The notes: generated by a model from the letters alone, not told the origin. A stretch of DNA of 64,000 nucleotides from Leucaena leucocephala (GCA_037074615.1 CM073535.1:434001-498000), one strand, 5' to 3'; positions 1-13,500 are shown, numbered from the stretch's first letter. Numbers and translations are program-made.

Positions 1-317
1 ACTATTTAGATATCGAATATACTCCAAATGGTTGTATGTCTCACATTTTTACCAATTGAACCCACAAACGATTGGTATGGGAACTCTTATTATTTAAACG
101 GGAAATCACTACCACGCTTCCTGAAAAATTCAATATGAAGAATCTTTTTGTTTTTTGGTTCAAATATATGAAGAATCTAATTTAACTCCACGGCTCTTAA
201 TGCATGGGGAGTTTTCGCTTCATTTTCATTGTTGTCGAAAGACTCTTCGTCCATAACAATTCTATCATAAGTACTCGTCAAGAAGAGGGAAAAAATCGCT
301 AGTTACGCATAGTTTAC

Positions 318-3300
318 CTGGGAAACTACGGACAATGAATCAGGTGCATGGCAGCTTCCCTTAGCAAAATTTTGACAGCTACCTTGAGGAGTTCCATAGC
401 TAGCAAATGTTATAGATGAGATTACATCTCCACCTTGACAATACAAGTTCATTTCAGGTGTCATTTTGCTTTTGAGAAGCTCTTGACCAAAAAAATCTGA
501 ATCCCCGAACTTTGACAAAGAAGGACAATGAGATTCTGAAACTTTAGCACATATTGTTCTGGCTGAACGTAGCTTAACTGAAATATCAAATGGATTTCCT
601 CCAATTTCTTCAAAAATGACAAGCAAGTTTTTTGATTCTTGCAACCATGAACGTGGCACGTGATACCTGGAGATTGGTCAATAACTTGAGTCAATGAAAG
701 ATTGAAGTTTATTTCTACTTCCAGTACAAAAATGAATGCAAGGACAAAGATGAAACTTTGAGGGGCTTATCACAATTACGGCGTTAAAAATTTTTGTAAC
801 CAGAAGTCACCAGTTTTAGCTAAAGTACAGGAATACCAGGTTTGAGTAGGCTTTCCACAATTAGTTGCGCACTTGTCTGAATTATATGGCCCACGATAAT
901 CACATGCTTTACATCCATCCTTTGGGGCAACCAGAGTCCAGTATCTTCCTATGTGGTGACCGTTCACCCAAGCCTGACCTTTTCCCATGCTTGCCAAATC
1001 CAGAGCAACCGGATCTGTTCCAGCAGGGGTATCAAAATATGTCTGCATGATATAAGAGAAAGGCTTTAGTGAGTTGTTATAACATAATACTCATTCTGAT
1101 CCTTAATATAAGATTTAGTTTATAATACAAGTAGCTTTTGGCACAAGAAGCCCTTTGTGCAGTGAAGCACTTTCATACATTCTGTGATCAGAGATCATGC
1201 GTCATAGGTTTTACTCTATGCATGGTGTGTGCTACCTACCAGAAAGGGGGAAGAGAACATATGAGTGAACGTTAAACAATCATAAAGAGAATCAGTTTAA
1301 GATTTCAGGAGGCAATGATGACAGGATTACTTATCTATTTGCAATAAATGGATCAATTTCAAGAAGTTTCTACATCTATTCCTTTCATTTTCTATTTTTC
1401 CTTTCATTATCCAACAGTTAACACGGATTTAAATTTTCAAAAGCTCCTTTACCTTGTACCATGCAAATGTAGATGGAATGGCATCTTGAGTCAATTCAGC
1501 CCATTCTGCCTTTTCGTTGTCTTCGAGGTAAAATTTTAAAAACTCACCCTGAAGCCCAACCTAGTACCAAAATAAATGAACTAAAGTTAGCATGCACCAA
1601 TTTTTTAATAATCAGTATTAAAAAAAAAAATCCCAATAATAGAGAATGGGATGGCATCAAGATGGCAAATCGGTAACAATGAAATCATCTAAGATTAAAA
1701 CAAAAACATTGTAGTAAAGACATTCCAAGAAAGAAAAATAAATTAACAAATGTGAAATGTTCAAGTTTATCTTTAATTAAAGGTAGAAAGAGAGAGATTC
1801 TCCAAGGTCTTATTCTTTCTTCTTGTCACGTACATCTTCCCATGTAAGGGCCGGTTAACACTGGACACATCGGTGACCTTCACCAGAATCAGTGAAGTAC
1901 TGTTTCAATTTCTTGACTTCCTAAATTGGGCATTTTCAAGTTTTAGCAGCTAACGTAGAGGATGCTGAACTGAAATATTAAGCACATACCTGGTAGGTCC
2001 ATAATGACTTCGACAGATCAATGTCTCCGTTTTTAAATCCAGTGAGCTTGATTTTACCTCTAATTCCAGCCCCATCTTTTTCAAGGTAGGCACCATAATT
2101 CTGCAGCATTGTTTCGAGTAGAGTAACATTATATGTAGAATCAATCAATCAACAGAGATGTGGATTTTTTGAGAAAATCTATTGCTGGTAAAAGAAATTC
2201 AAATAGGGATGTCCCAATAAGACGCTTAAGTTATAAGTGCTTCATCGAGATGTGAGCTTCATTTTTTCTAAATAATGTACTAGTGTATTTAACATTCCAA
2301 CCTTGCACGTATTAACCTACAAAAAGCTTCCAAAAAACCAGAATCACAACTTCTCGTGAATTAAAGGTCAGGTTACAACGCTGTTGTTCCACACAAAGAT
2401 ATTAGTGATGGAAGCATATGAAATCTTAAACTGGTGCTAATTGATCCCAATCCTATGGACACACACGTGCGCATCCATAATTTAAAGCTCAACTATCACA
2501 AAGACACAGAATTAAAGAACCTATAAACTTCACCTGCAAGCCCACAGTCTGAGTTGTTAGTATCAAATCATTGTGTCCAGGGGAAAACTGAACAGTCTGG
2601 GCCACTTCGACTGAGCGACCAGTTGTATTGCCTTCACTTGGTAAAGACACCATAAATTTAATAAGATTTAAGAGCAAAAAAATAAAAAGATAAAGAGAAA
2701 ACCTCTCAGGCATAACAATAATGCTAAAAGGAAAATATTTATTCTTAGAGTTGCTATGGAATAGGAATAATCTTCACATCTTTTCTGTGTTCAGCCAATG
2801 GTTTGTTTCAAAGAAACTCCTTAGTAGACGTACGGAAGCATCGGAAGTTCTTTTGCATTGATAACTTTCTCAGTTCTCATTTTTGTGTTTTATTTTAATG
2901 AACATTTGGTGCTTATATTAAAAAATAAACATCCAATTTAAGAACAACTGCATGAGTGATTTTATGTGTTTGAAGAGTGGCTAATTAATTTAAATGTAAA
3001 TGACACATTGACTTGCTTTTTTGCTAATAAAGAAATTGACTTAACAGAACCAATTTTAATGCTCTTAAATTGAAAATTTGATCACCAAGAGTTCCAATTT
3101 CTTTTTTTTTAATTTTGGGAATAAAAAAAATCTTCAAATACATAAACACGTTAGATTTGGTAAAATAAAAGATCAATATACCTATGAGCTGGCCATTAAC
3201 GTAGATGCGCAAAATATCACGGATGCTGTCTATTATAAGTTTTGGCTGAATGTTATTTTTCTCCCAAAAAAAGATGTCACCATCTGAAATGAAAATTCTG

Positions 3301-6300
3301 CATTTGATATACATGTCAATAGAAGTCAAATAATTGACTAATCCAACTGAGCATGGAAATGGGCTAAAAAAAATATCAGGATGTCCTTTCTCTCTTGAAT
3401 ATTATTCTTTGCAATTTCAAAATAACAGGATTTAGCCCACTATCCTATAGAAAATAATATATTGTACTGTTATACCCATGGGTTAAGATGGTTGAGGTTC
3501 TAGACCTTTTAAGAAACAGGTTTCTTCCAATACCACTATGTCAAGGAACAACTGAATTCTGTGTAGACTTGAAAGTAAAATTTATTTAATGAGAGTAAAA
3601 GTCGAAGAAAGAAGATTGTTTCTATATAGGTGGACGATAGTATAAAAAGGACTCAAACAGGCAACAATCATACATACTACTCATGACACATAATAAGAAT
3701 TAAACTCAAATTGGAGCAGGTCGCACAACATCTTTCGTGAACATAAAATCACACCGCAAAATCTTTAGGAGTTCATTGTTACCTGGTAGCATACAATAGA
3801 TAGTCAGATTGGTCCTTTGTGACATTCAAATGCTCCAATATACCTTGTACAGTGAAATTGTTTTTACTCCAAACACCGATTGGCTCATTTATAGTCATCC
3901 ATGATTTTGAGATGTATGACATCCCTTTGTCGCTCATCAATTGCGGGGCTGGAAAAATATTAGAAGCTAGAGGCAAATAAGACCCTACCAGTTTGACCGA
4001 AGTTTGTGCTCCAACCTGTGCAAAGTTTAGCAAGAAACAAGTCTGAGAACAAGAAGATAGTAATTATGAACATTTCCACAAAGAGTACAATAACAGGTAT
4101 CTTTTTTTTTAAAAAAAATGTACCCTGCCAAAGCGTAGTTGTTAGAACACAGAATCCTCCAAGAAATTAAAAATAAAACTAAGAAAGAAACGAATTAACA
4201 AAAAATTATTCTTTCAAGGAAGGGCCTTCCTGTAAAGCCGAGTCATTAAACCTACCTTGGCTGTATTAAAGGCTGTATTCCTGCAGTCTGGCAATATACT
4301 CACTGACCATGGTGGTATAGTATATTTTTTACCACGGAATGTTACAGTAGCAGTTTTTTGTTCATCAATATTGGCAAGAAATGCAGAGCATCTGCCACGA
4401 AATTCAGACAGAGATAAGTTCAGTCCACCTGGGAGAACATCTGTGTGCTAGACATGTGCCTGGAATTAAGAAACAAAATAAATTCATGGATATTATAAAA
4501 AAGAGAAGAAAATGAAAATTCAGGGAAGGAATTCACATTAAAAAAGACATCAAACAAACAAAATTTTCATTTGGGAAATTGGATACACCGAAACCAATAT
4601 CTATTTTCATTCCCCCAAATAATCCAATATCAATTTTCAACATCACTTGACGACAAATGTTAAATTCATTCCATGCTAGAAATGAACACCAAAGGTAGAA
4701 AAGGACAGTTTCTCCCCCTCAAACTACATGTCATCAACCATTTTACTAAATCTTCGGCCAAGTAATTTGGGGTTGGCTCAAACCTCTTGCTTTGGGCCTA
4801 ATTTTATATGGGTTGGCGAATCAGAGGCCACTAGAGCAGGCTCACAGAGCTTTATAGCAGCATGTAAATCTTTCAAATGTCCCCACTTCGGCTCACTCAG
4901 CAGACCTAGACAAAGAAGCTTCTTCAAGAATCATCAGTCATGAAAGCAACTATATAAGACCCAAGGTCAGCTAACAACAGAAGAAAAAACTATTTCTTTT
5001 GTCCCTCTACATACCATACTCATCAATTGGAGCATCATAATCATAACTTGTAATAAAGAAAGGCCCCCCTGAAGTTCGGCCAAAATTTGTTCCACCAAAA
5101 TACTGCAACACAAGGCAGGATTCTCAAAAGAGATGGATTATGCATAATTGCAGATCATATATCAAAACCAGAATTCATATTAAATATGACATTGATATTG
5201 ACAGAAGGGAAATGTCCAAAAATCTTATTTCTCTTGTATTCCTCATGGAGATCATATATATTAGGCAATTGCATCTTAGTGTTCATGAACGTGTAGGGTT
5301 TTAGAAGGGAGGGATTGTTATCCAAATGTTGAAACTTTGAGAGGCTTAGTTACTAAACCCGAAAACTGCATAGGATTGATTGGAATATCTTCCATTTAGC
5401 CAAAAAGTAATTTTGAAAAATAAGTGACAGAGTAAGAAAGAGAGAGATAAGAGAGCGTCTACGTAATAAAAAAATCCAGTAACATCGTTCCGGGCAAAAA
5501 CCTCCAAAGTAGAACCATCATCATAGCAAATATAAAGACATCAAAAGTTCTTTTATACTCGTCAAAACCAGGAAATCCAGCTACTATCATACCATATAGT
5601 AATTTTGAAAGCTTCCACCACGTTCAAAAAATCGAGCAACAGCAAATGCAAGATCTTCAACAGGTCTATGAGGCAACCTTCCACCCCACTCTGCATACCT
5701 TCAATTTGGTGTAATCATAACTTCTATCACTTTATAATCAAATACTAATTAGGATGTTTGTTTCATTTTTCTTTGGAACATATACATGTATGCCCACATA
5801 TGATAAGAAACTAACTTCCCTGCCCCATGCTTTATCTGAAGAGAATCAAAGAAAACGTATTCTGTCTAAAAAAAATTGGGAAAGGATGAAAAGTAAAGCG
5901 AAAGGTAAGGAGCACAAGTATAATAACTGGAATACTAGCTTAAGAACAATGTACACAATATTGACCTGTTAGCCAGCATTAATATCGCTACTATGACTAC
6001 TTAATGATGTTTGTACCCTTTAGTTTTTGTTGCACCGCAAGTAAGTAACTAATCTCCTGTTCCCATAGGATTCTCCTAACTGCATAATATTTTCCTGAAC
6101 TCCTTAACATGTCAGCATCAATTATGTGCAAAAGGTAAATATGTGAAGCATGTCTTAATAATTCATACCAGCCATCCCAGTCCTCCGTCCAAAATATTGG
6201 TTTGTCCCTGGAGTTTGGTTTGAAACCATCACAGTAATATGCATTGCATGAATCGATCTGTGGAGGAAATATACAATATATGGATCATAGTGCAAATAAT

Positions 6301-9300
6301 AAGAGGAATCTGAACATATACTAGTTCAACTAGGTAACAGTATTCAAATGCCAGTTTCAGTTCAATTTTTAATTGAAGAAAGTTATAGAATATTACAATA
6401 TAATGTGGAGCATCAAGTTGCCTGCACATGATCCATGGAACACCAGCACGAAGACTTAGAGCCATTCTAGCTGCCCATTTAACATACTCTTTCCCTCCCT
6501 TACCAAAGGAGCTTTCAATGTTCCCATATTCATTCTCAATCTGATCAAATTCAGTCAAGAAACGCATTATTAGGCACTAAAAATTAGAAAGGGAACTATA
6601 TCCAATTTATACTTGCATTTGGTAATTCCAAGATAACAGATCCAATCATCTGCAGCAGAATAGTTAGGTCAACTCATAAGCTAGGAAACAAATTCATTTC
6701 TGAAATGGATTTTCTTGTTAAAATGAAAGGTGAAGCAATTAGCTAGAATTAATATTATAAAACTAGAGTAAATGATTGATATTTTAATACATGAAGCAAG
6801 AGGAATGCACTTGTCCTAAAGGCTAGCAACCACGATATATGCCATGAATGTAATATAGCACTAACATATGTGCTCAGTTCAGTCAGATCCCAAATTAACC
6901 CACAAAATAAAAATATCTGTGCAACAAGGAAATACAAGAATTACAAGACAACTTTAAATTTTACTGCCAATTCCGGTAATTCAACAGGTTCACAAATCTC
7001 ATCCAAGTTAAGAAAATAAAATCCACTACTTCACATATATCCAAACTCCATAATTATCAGACCTGCAACATAATAATCGGACCCCCCCTGCCATGAAAAC
7101 AGCTTTTCCTCTCTCATCAGATTCACCACCTTGGAAACAAACCGCTCCATCTCCTCCTAAGGGAAAAAATGAGTAATATGGTGATCACAGCGATCCTTTA
7201 AAGTTCAATGACAACAATAAATACAAAATTGGAATCTTAAACAGCACTATCGCATAAAAATATTAAGCATATGGACTATTTTATTTTGATGTATGTATGA
7301 GCTTTCAGTTTGTATAAAGGAAAATGAAAATAATTGAAAATTTGAAATTACGTACATTGTGACTAAGTTCAAAAATAAAGAACTTTTTCATGGAAATGAA
7401 CTTCTAGGAAGAATGAATGATACAGTTAAGGATAAGATAACCTCCTAGAAGGCTAGAACAGAGTCAACATAAAGGATAAACTAAAAAAGGAGAGTAGGGG
7501 GGGGGGAACTTTGGCAGAACTATTATTATGAAAAAAAACGACAAAAGTCAACATAGCCTTCTACCTTGAAAGGTGCATTGTTTGTTCGAAATACAATACC
7601 CGGGATATCACGCAACCACACTGGGAAACCCCTGCAAGAACAACAATCAAATCATGAAAGGGAAAAATAGTCCAAGTATTGAAATTTCCAGATATTTGGT
7701 GTATTTGGTGTTAAGGGCCACATCAACTTGACAGTCTAAGTTGCCAAGTGAAAGTTAAATGATCTGGCATCAGATCAACTACCACTTCAACTCAATATCA
7801 TAAGCTATCAAGTGAAGGCTCATAACTAAATTAATACATCTCAATTGCCCGACAAAGAACTTTTTTCATTCAGACGTGCATTTGAATAACTGTCATGTAC
7901 AAGTGAATTCAGATAGACAAGAACTTCCTCCTCCTTTAATCATTTCTCTAGATGGAAACGTTTATTTCTAATTTTCTATAAATAAAAATGATTGTGAGAT
8001 TATAGGGCAGAAGAAGGCGAGACCCAAAGTTCCACTCTGCACACACATAAGGGCCTATACGAAGATGGAGATAAAGTCCACTGGATCCAACCAGCTTCAC
8101 AAACTTCACAAGATCATATCTCCCCTCAAAGTTATACTGCACAGGCACAAAATTTCAAATATAAAAGAAATCAACATTCAGCATAAATAAGATTTATACA
8201 ATAAAAGAAATCATGGAAGGCTACCAACAAAACTAGCAATGAGAAATATAATGTCACACCTGCCCTCTAACTGGCTCATGTCCATTCCAGAAAACATAAG
8301 TCTGGATTACATCTGCCCCTCCTTCCTTGCTCTTTGCAATCAGATCGGGCCACATCTAGCATCATATAAAGCATATAGCATGGCTAGCTTCATAAAGTGT
8401 CAGTAGAAATATAATCACATAACTCCTTAACGTATCCTATCAAATAGAAGTTTTAGCTATAACCCCCATTTTGGCCAGTAGATCATTGACTGAAGTTGTC
8501 TTAGTTAAATAATTTAACAGTGGTAGAAATTCTTCCTCGGCATAGATTAACAAATATATTTTGTTCGCATGCAATAATTTATAGGTTCAATTTTGTATTA
8601 GTTCTTTGGGTTCTTTTGGCTGCTAAACCCCGAACTAAATCTTCTGGGAATGGATCCATTGTTCAAAATGCTTACAAGCGTTTAAAAGCATTCCCGTCTA
8701 CTCATTTCGCTTTTCAAATTTTCGTTGGTGAAGCTCAAAGGATAGATGAATTTATGAAGGACTTCCTTTGTTCTAGAGTAATTCAAAAGTGTGGTTTAGA
8801 CAAAATTGGGTTGGAAGACAACCCTCTGATTGCTGCAACTCTGGAAGCTCCAAGAATCTTTTATGATTTTTATTGAGCATCAGTTTCTTGGGAGAGTGAG
8901 AGTGAAAAGGGAGACTGTGGAACAGAGAGAAAGCGATAATGCGAACTAAAGTGTAAGTACTGATTTCGTTCACAGGAAGTTTCCTATGAGAGAGGATAAG
9001 AAGCGTTGAAGAATGCAACTTCGATAAAAAAAAAAAACAGAGAGAGTACAGGGGTTGAGATTATGTGATTGAACAGAACGGAAGCAAACTCTAGCTGCCC
9101 TTTTAAATTTCACAAGGATGCTATTCTCTGAGAATTACAGAAGACCGACCATGTACATACGCTCCGTCCTCTAAAAAACACAATCGAGGCATGAAAGTTA
9201 GTAGCGCACCTCGGGAGTGGCGCGTGGATAGTGAATTCCAGCTGAGATGAGCATGCGGCGCTTGCCGTCGATGACGAGAGCCCTGTGATCGTAGGTAACA

Positions 9301-9392
9301 TTGAAGGGCCTGAAGAATATGGCGGTTGTTACCTCAGAGTGAATTGATAGATACAGACAAAGGAAATAGAGCAATCCTTTCCTGGGAATCAT
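318..9392 (-). CDS. BGAL9: Beta-galactosidase, GH35 with C-terminal SUEL lectin domain (BGAL9-type), reading frame damaged
   Basis: The family hydrolyses terminal beta-galactosyl residues of cell-wall polysaccharides and is secreted. Exons (minus strand, 5' to 3'): 9210-9392, 8260-8355, 8024-8136, 7565-7631, 7063-7156, 6397-6540, 6169-6257, 5593-5698, 5015-5102, 4784-4905, 4256-4459, 3783-4015, 3182-3297, 2534-2636, 1990-2100, 1453-1560, 837-1042, 318-666. The start at 9392 gives a typical signal peptide; an upstream ATG at 9500 is possible. Seen in the sequence: the GH35 acid/base region IENEYGN at the start of the 6397-6540 exon, the nucleophile region WTEDWDGW across exons 7 and 8, and a Cys-rich galactose-binding lectin domain in 318-666. 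The exons total 844 codons; the family has about 885, so the last exon is left of the window or lost. Three defects (extra G at 7082-7088, TAG at 4448-4450, phase mismatch between 3182 and 2636) break the frame. Family assignment is firm; whether the gene works is not. Confidence 0.85.
4448..4461 (-). other. In-frame TAG stop overlapping a possible downstream splice acceptor
   Basis: The expected acceptor CAG is at 4460-4462 and opens the exon with A-H-V followed by TAG (4448-4450), where relatives have A-H-V-Y. The AG of that TAG could itself be an acceptor, starting the exon at 4447 and keeping the frame while dropping four codons. Confidence 0.55.
7082..7088 (-). other. Seven-G run causing a one-base frameshift in the beta-galactosidase
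   Basis: On the minus strand the exon reads Trp-Gln and then a run of seven G (one in the Gln codon). Six would give the conserved G-G-P-I-I-M-L-Q before the catalytic IENEYG; seven shifts the frame. The exon is 94 bases where phase requires 93. Confidence 0.7.
8520..8876 (+). other. Unexplained 118-codon open frame inside beta-galactosidase intron 1
   Basis: This ATG-to-stop frame lies antisense to the host gene within the 854-base first intron (8356-9209). The central part reads like ordinary soluble protein (mixed charge, few low-complexity stretches) after a hydrophobic segment near residues 22-35. I do not recognise the family. It may be a remnant of an inserted sequence or chance. Confidence 0.25.
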
Positions 9393-9500
9393 TTTGGGAG
9401 AGAGAATAGAAGAGATAGTCGCTGTGATGGATAAGACTGCTAAGATGAGTGAGGTTGGGGGATACAGCCTAGAGAAGAAGGGTGTTCCAGTATAATCCAA

Positions 9501-11422
9501 TAGTGATTACTGATCAGCATAGCAGCTGTTAATAGTAAAAAGATTTCGGCATATCGCTTAAGCCGTAGTCATCGCGTTCGCCAAAGAAGCCGTACCCTCA
9601 ACTGCAGAACGTATAGATACGTGGGAATAAACGTTACAAGAGAAAATCTTAATAATTTCATTTGTAATCATTACATTTTTTTACCTTAAAAAGTCAACAT
9701 TTTTTAACGTACGTAGTATGGTATCATGGTTCTAAAAAAACAATAAAATTTTACGTAACAAAGTGCTAATTATATATAAATGGGGCAGTCTGAATAAACG
9801 GCTTCCACAATTTGAACAGGGGGGAAACACAACACATCCAAAAAGTGAAACTTTCGAGGAACAAGACCAAATAAATTATATACGTTGTTTTCAATGATGA
9901 TATTATTTGCCCTGTTGCCCTGAGTTATCAAAGGGGTGTAAGAATTAAGAACTCATTTGCTATGCTCCGTTGCATCATTTCCGTATGAATTTTAATACGC
10001 AAAAAGTTAATTCAACTAAGAAAGTAGCAATATTAGAAAAGGGGAAAAAATCCTTCTTCTGGGGTTCAAAAAAACAAATAAATGGAGATATTTCATTTTA
10101 ACATCAACTTCAGTTTCAAAGTTGCGCATAATAATGGTTTGCAACTTTGTAACATTTAGTATAATTTTACCTAAAATTTAATGATGGATAAATATGTGAA
10201 TCTATGAGACAAAAAAAAATGGGAGATGATTCATATAACAATTTTTTGTTGGTCAACGATTCATATGACATTAGAGGTGCCACAAAAACAAGGACAATAG
10301 TAATAGTTAGCGGTATTTTTAATTTGAAAAAAATCATAATCTAATTTAATTAATAAATTTTTGTGAAGTGTTTTATTTATATCGTAGATGACGAAACAAA
10401 CGCGGAGATAGTTAATCCACTCAGTGAAATGAAACTTCGAATAACTCGAGATTGAAGTCTTCTATCTATTCATGGCAAAAACAAAAAAGCACACCGACAG
10501 AAATGTATGAGTTCCGGCCGAAAAAGGGAACTGTATCTATTTGTGTTCCCATTATATTCATTGTATTTGGCGAAGGCCATTAGGCAGAACATGGTTTTCA
10601 GAACGGCTATCCAAACTACGCCACTTACAATTACAATGCTAAATAATGCTCTCGCATAATGCCAAGGCTATATAAATGTACAAAAAGAAAAGTTGTGTAT
10701 ACTATGCACTCTTTTTGTCTTTCCTATGATACAAGTATCATATTACTCGAAATTCTTACAAGTATCTTTTTACCTTAAAAATCCCATTTATAGTTTTAGA
10801 AATACAAATTTGCATTAACTTGTCTTCTCCCTGTTTAACTTTATCTTCTATTTATCTTACTCTAAGGTTTAACGAAATAGTCTGACATGCACGCAGGACA
10901 TGGGTGTTTCTATCACATCAACAAACGATCACGGAAAGTCTATTGAAATGGGCTAAATGATATAATAAAATGAAAAAACAAACTCGTAGACAAGAAAATT
11001 ACAGTTTTTGCATTTGATACTGCATAAAGGAGGATGTAACTGTACACATGGAGAATCAGGAACTTAATTATAGCCACAACAAACTAGAACCAGAACTCTA
11101 TCATAGGCCAGAAAAGTTTGAAATTAAGGAAAAATAATGCTGTTTAGGAAACCTCAGAGATTGCTAATTACTTAATTGCAAGAATACGCTGTGTAACAAG
11201 AGAACAAAATAAGAAATGTTGATCATCAGCTTTCCATTTATAATAAATCCGGGCATTGAATTTGAGACGAGATACTATAGTCGGCTTTCATGTAACTAAA
11301 TGCAATTTTTCCCCCTTCCCCCTTTTCGGCCAACTCCAAATGCAGCAGTAATAATCATAATTTCACCATGAATTGGGTTTCTAATCATAAGCTGTGTAAA
11401 TCTTGTTATGAAATAGAATTCA
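9501..11422. other. Spacer between the beta-galactosidase promoter and the RING gene 3' end
   Basis: AT-rich DNA without convincing coding frames. The right part, from roughly 11000, is the likely 3' untranslated region of the RING gene on the minus strand; the left part should hold the beta-galactosidase promoter. No TATA box, repeat or RNA gene could be assigned with confidence. Confidence 0.5.
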
Positions 11423-13500
11423 CTAGTTAGCTGTTGGAAGGTAGACCCTAAACACGTCGGATTTTCTAAGTTTACGCCTGCAGGTGGGACATTTGTGTTG
11501 AGCAGCTATCGCTGCCTGAATGCACTTCTTGCAGAAAATGTGGCCGCACTTTGTTGATGTCTCTTCAATCAGCTGGCCCATGCAAATTGTGCAACTGAAT
11601 GTGGGTTCCTCGGGCAGTACCTCACTTGGAGACAGCACCTGACGTGTAACAACACCAATCATCCATAAAATTCAAATGATGTCCATTTTAATTTTTGTCA
11701 GGCACAAGGTTCAAATAAAACTAGGCACTTCAACCAGTAACCAGGCCAAGTCGAATTACACAACACCAAAGACCAAACCAAATTTTAAATTAGGCCAAGA
11801 AACAAGCTGCAATTAACCCCCACCCCCACCCCACCCACTTCTTTCTAGATTTAAATTAGAAAATATAGGTCTTAGTTTCCTAGTGTCCTAGGCTCCTGGT
11901 TTGACTATTAACTACTACTATCACACATTCAGCATCTTAATATGTTGAGTGAATAGCCAGCTGAAGGAAGACCTAAAACTAAGATAAATGAGTTTTCAAA
12001 AAAACAATAAGCTGACTATTTTACTTCTCCCAATTAACGGGCTCATAGTTCACTTTCGCTGTAAAGAGTTGAATTATCTTAAAGAAGAAAATGGAATCAA
12101 TTAAAAGCAGAGGCACACAGTACTTTGTTTACTTGTTTTCCAAATTCGGTGAGAAATTAATTATTTGAGCAGTCCCATGCCTTCACTATTCACTTTAAAT
12201 GAGTAGGCGAAGATTCACTGCTAGAAGATATGACCTCAAACTTAGTTAGCTGCCTAAAATGGCCCTTCAAAGGCCATCAGCTGAACAATTAACATAATCA
12301 AGCAAAATATATTCCACAAAGAATCTGGGATGATCTCTAAAGCAATAATTGCCAGCAATTATCTGCATACTGAAGATGTAAAAGAAACAAACGCAGGCTA
12401 GAGATGAGTGGTTATAATAAAAGAAAAGCAGCATAGGTTACCTTGGCTACCCTACTGTCTTTCACACCTAGGTGCAGCTCACAGTCCACAACTGCTTGGT
12501 TTTGTGGATTTTCATGTATGTTGTCACTAACTGGGTGAGAAACTGCATATGCTGTCACTTCTGCAAACCCAGAAAATCTGTTAGCGAGCCTCCTATGAAA
12601 AGAAGAAAAAGAGTACTGCTATTCATTTGACAAAATTCACAAGACTTCCACAAATGGTCAAATGCTTTATGACCAGCGGCTTATTCCCCTTCATAAACAA
12701 AGAGGGGGCACTGAGGAGAGAAATGGATAGAAATAGATTCAATAAGGTAAATATGAATGGTGCCCTTTGAACCAAAGAAAAAAAAAATCAGGAGTATTTC
12801 CAACCGAACCAATCATTTGAAGGAGATTGAGGAGAAAATAACAGGCAATCAAGCGTAAGACTAAACAAAATTTCCTCAAGATATAATTGGATTGCATAAA
12901 AAATGGGGCACTTTCTAATGTCATTAAAGTCGAACCTATTACACCAGTCATTACCCCCGCCCCCGCCTCCTTACAAAATCAAACAGAAAGAAAAAAACAA
13001 ACGAAAAGAAAGAGAGAACCACCACAGTTAATCAAATATGATAAAAGTACAGGATAAGACGAGCAGGACAAAACAATGACTACGTATGGAAAATATAACA
13101 AACCTGAAATGTTTCCTCTATCTTCATCAAACACTTGTATAATCGCATAGCGTTGACAAATATTTTTTCTTCGAGAATTGTTCTTTGCCTAAAAGGAAAA
13201 GGGCTTAATATAAGAAGTAAATTCAAAACAACTTGAAGTTTCATGCATAATTGGGGAAAATTGAAGTTTGAATAAAGAATAGCATACTTCTTCAAATTTT
13301 ATCGGGGAGATTATAATAACATCATCAAGGTCAGCATCACCTATCTGCAAATTTTCATTGTCAAGGGTTGATCCTTGAGCTGCTGCATCCGGGCACTCCT
13401 CTAGAAGAGGAAGGTTGAGGTCCAAGTCAAAAAACACGATTTGCTGATTTTGAAAATCTCTAGCAGCCTCTTGGCCTTCCTTAGGTCCTGAGCTGCTCAT
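11423..13500 (-). CDS. Small RING-type (C3HC4) E3 ubiquitin ligase with SUMO-interaction-like motif
   Basis: Exons: 13288-13500, 13104-13188, 12442-12560, 11423-11638, giving 210 residues with all phases consistent. The start ATG at 13500 is the first in frame; codons upstream open only with TTG. Visible motifs: an acidic/hydrophobic stretch DLDLNLPL at residues 25-32 resembling an EAR repression motif, VIIIS at 61-65 preceded by Asp-Asp as in SUMO-interacting motifs, and a C-terminal RING with C155, C158, C170, H172, C175, C178, C189, C192. This layout (SIM, then RING at the very C-terminus) is that of RNF4-like SUMO-targeted ubiquitin ligases. The RING is certain from its ligands; the SUMO link is inference. 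The protein would transfer ubiquitin from an E2 to substrates, probably in the nucleus. Confidence 0.85.

Noticed and set aside
3078..3287. Plus-strand frame over beta-galactosidase exon 13
   Set aside because: It is the antisense of the coding exon.
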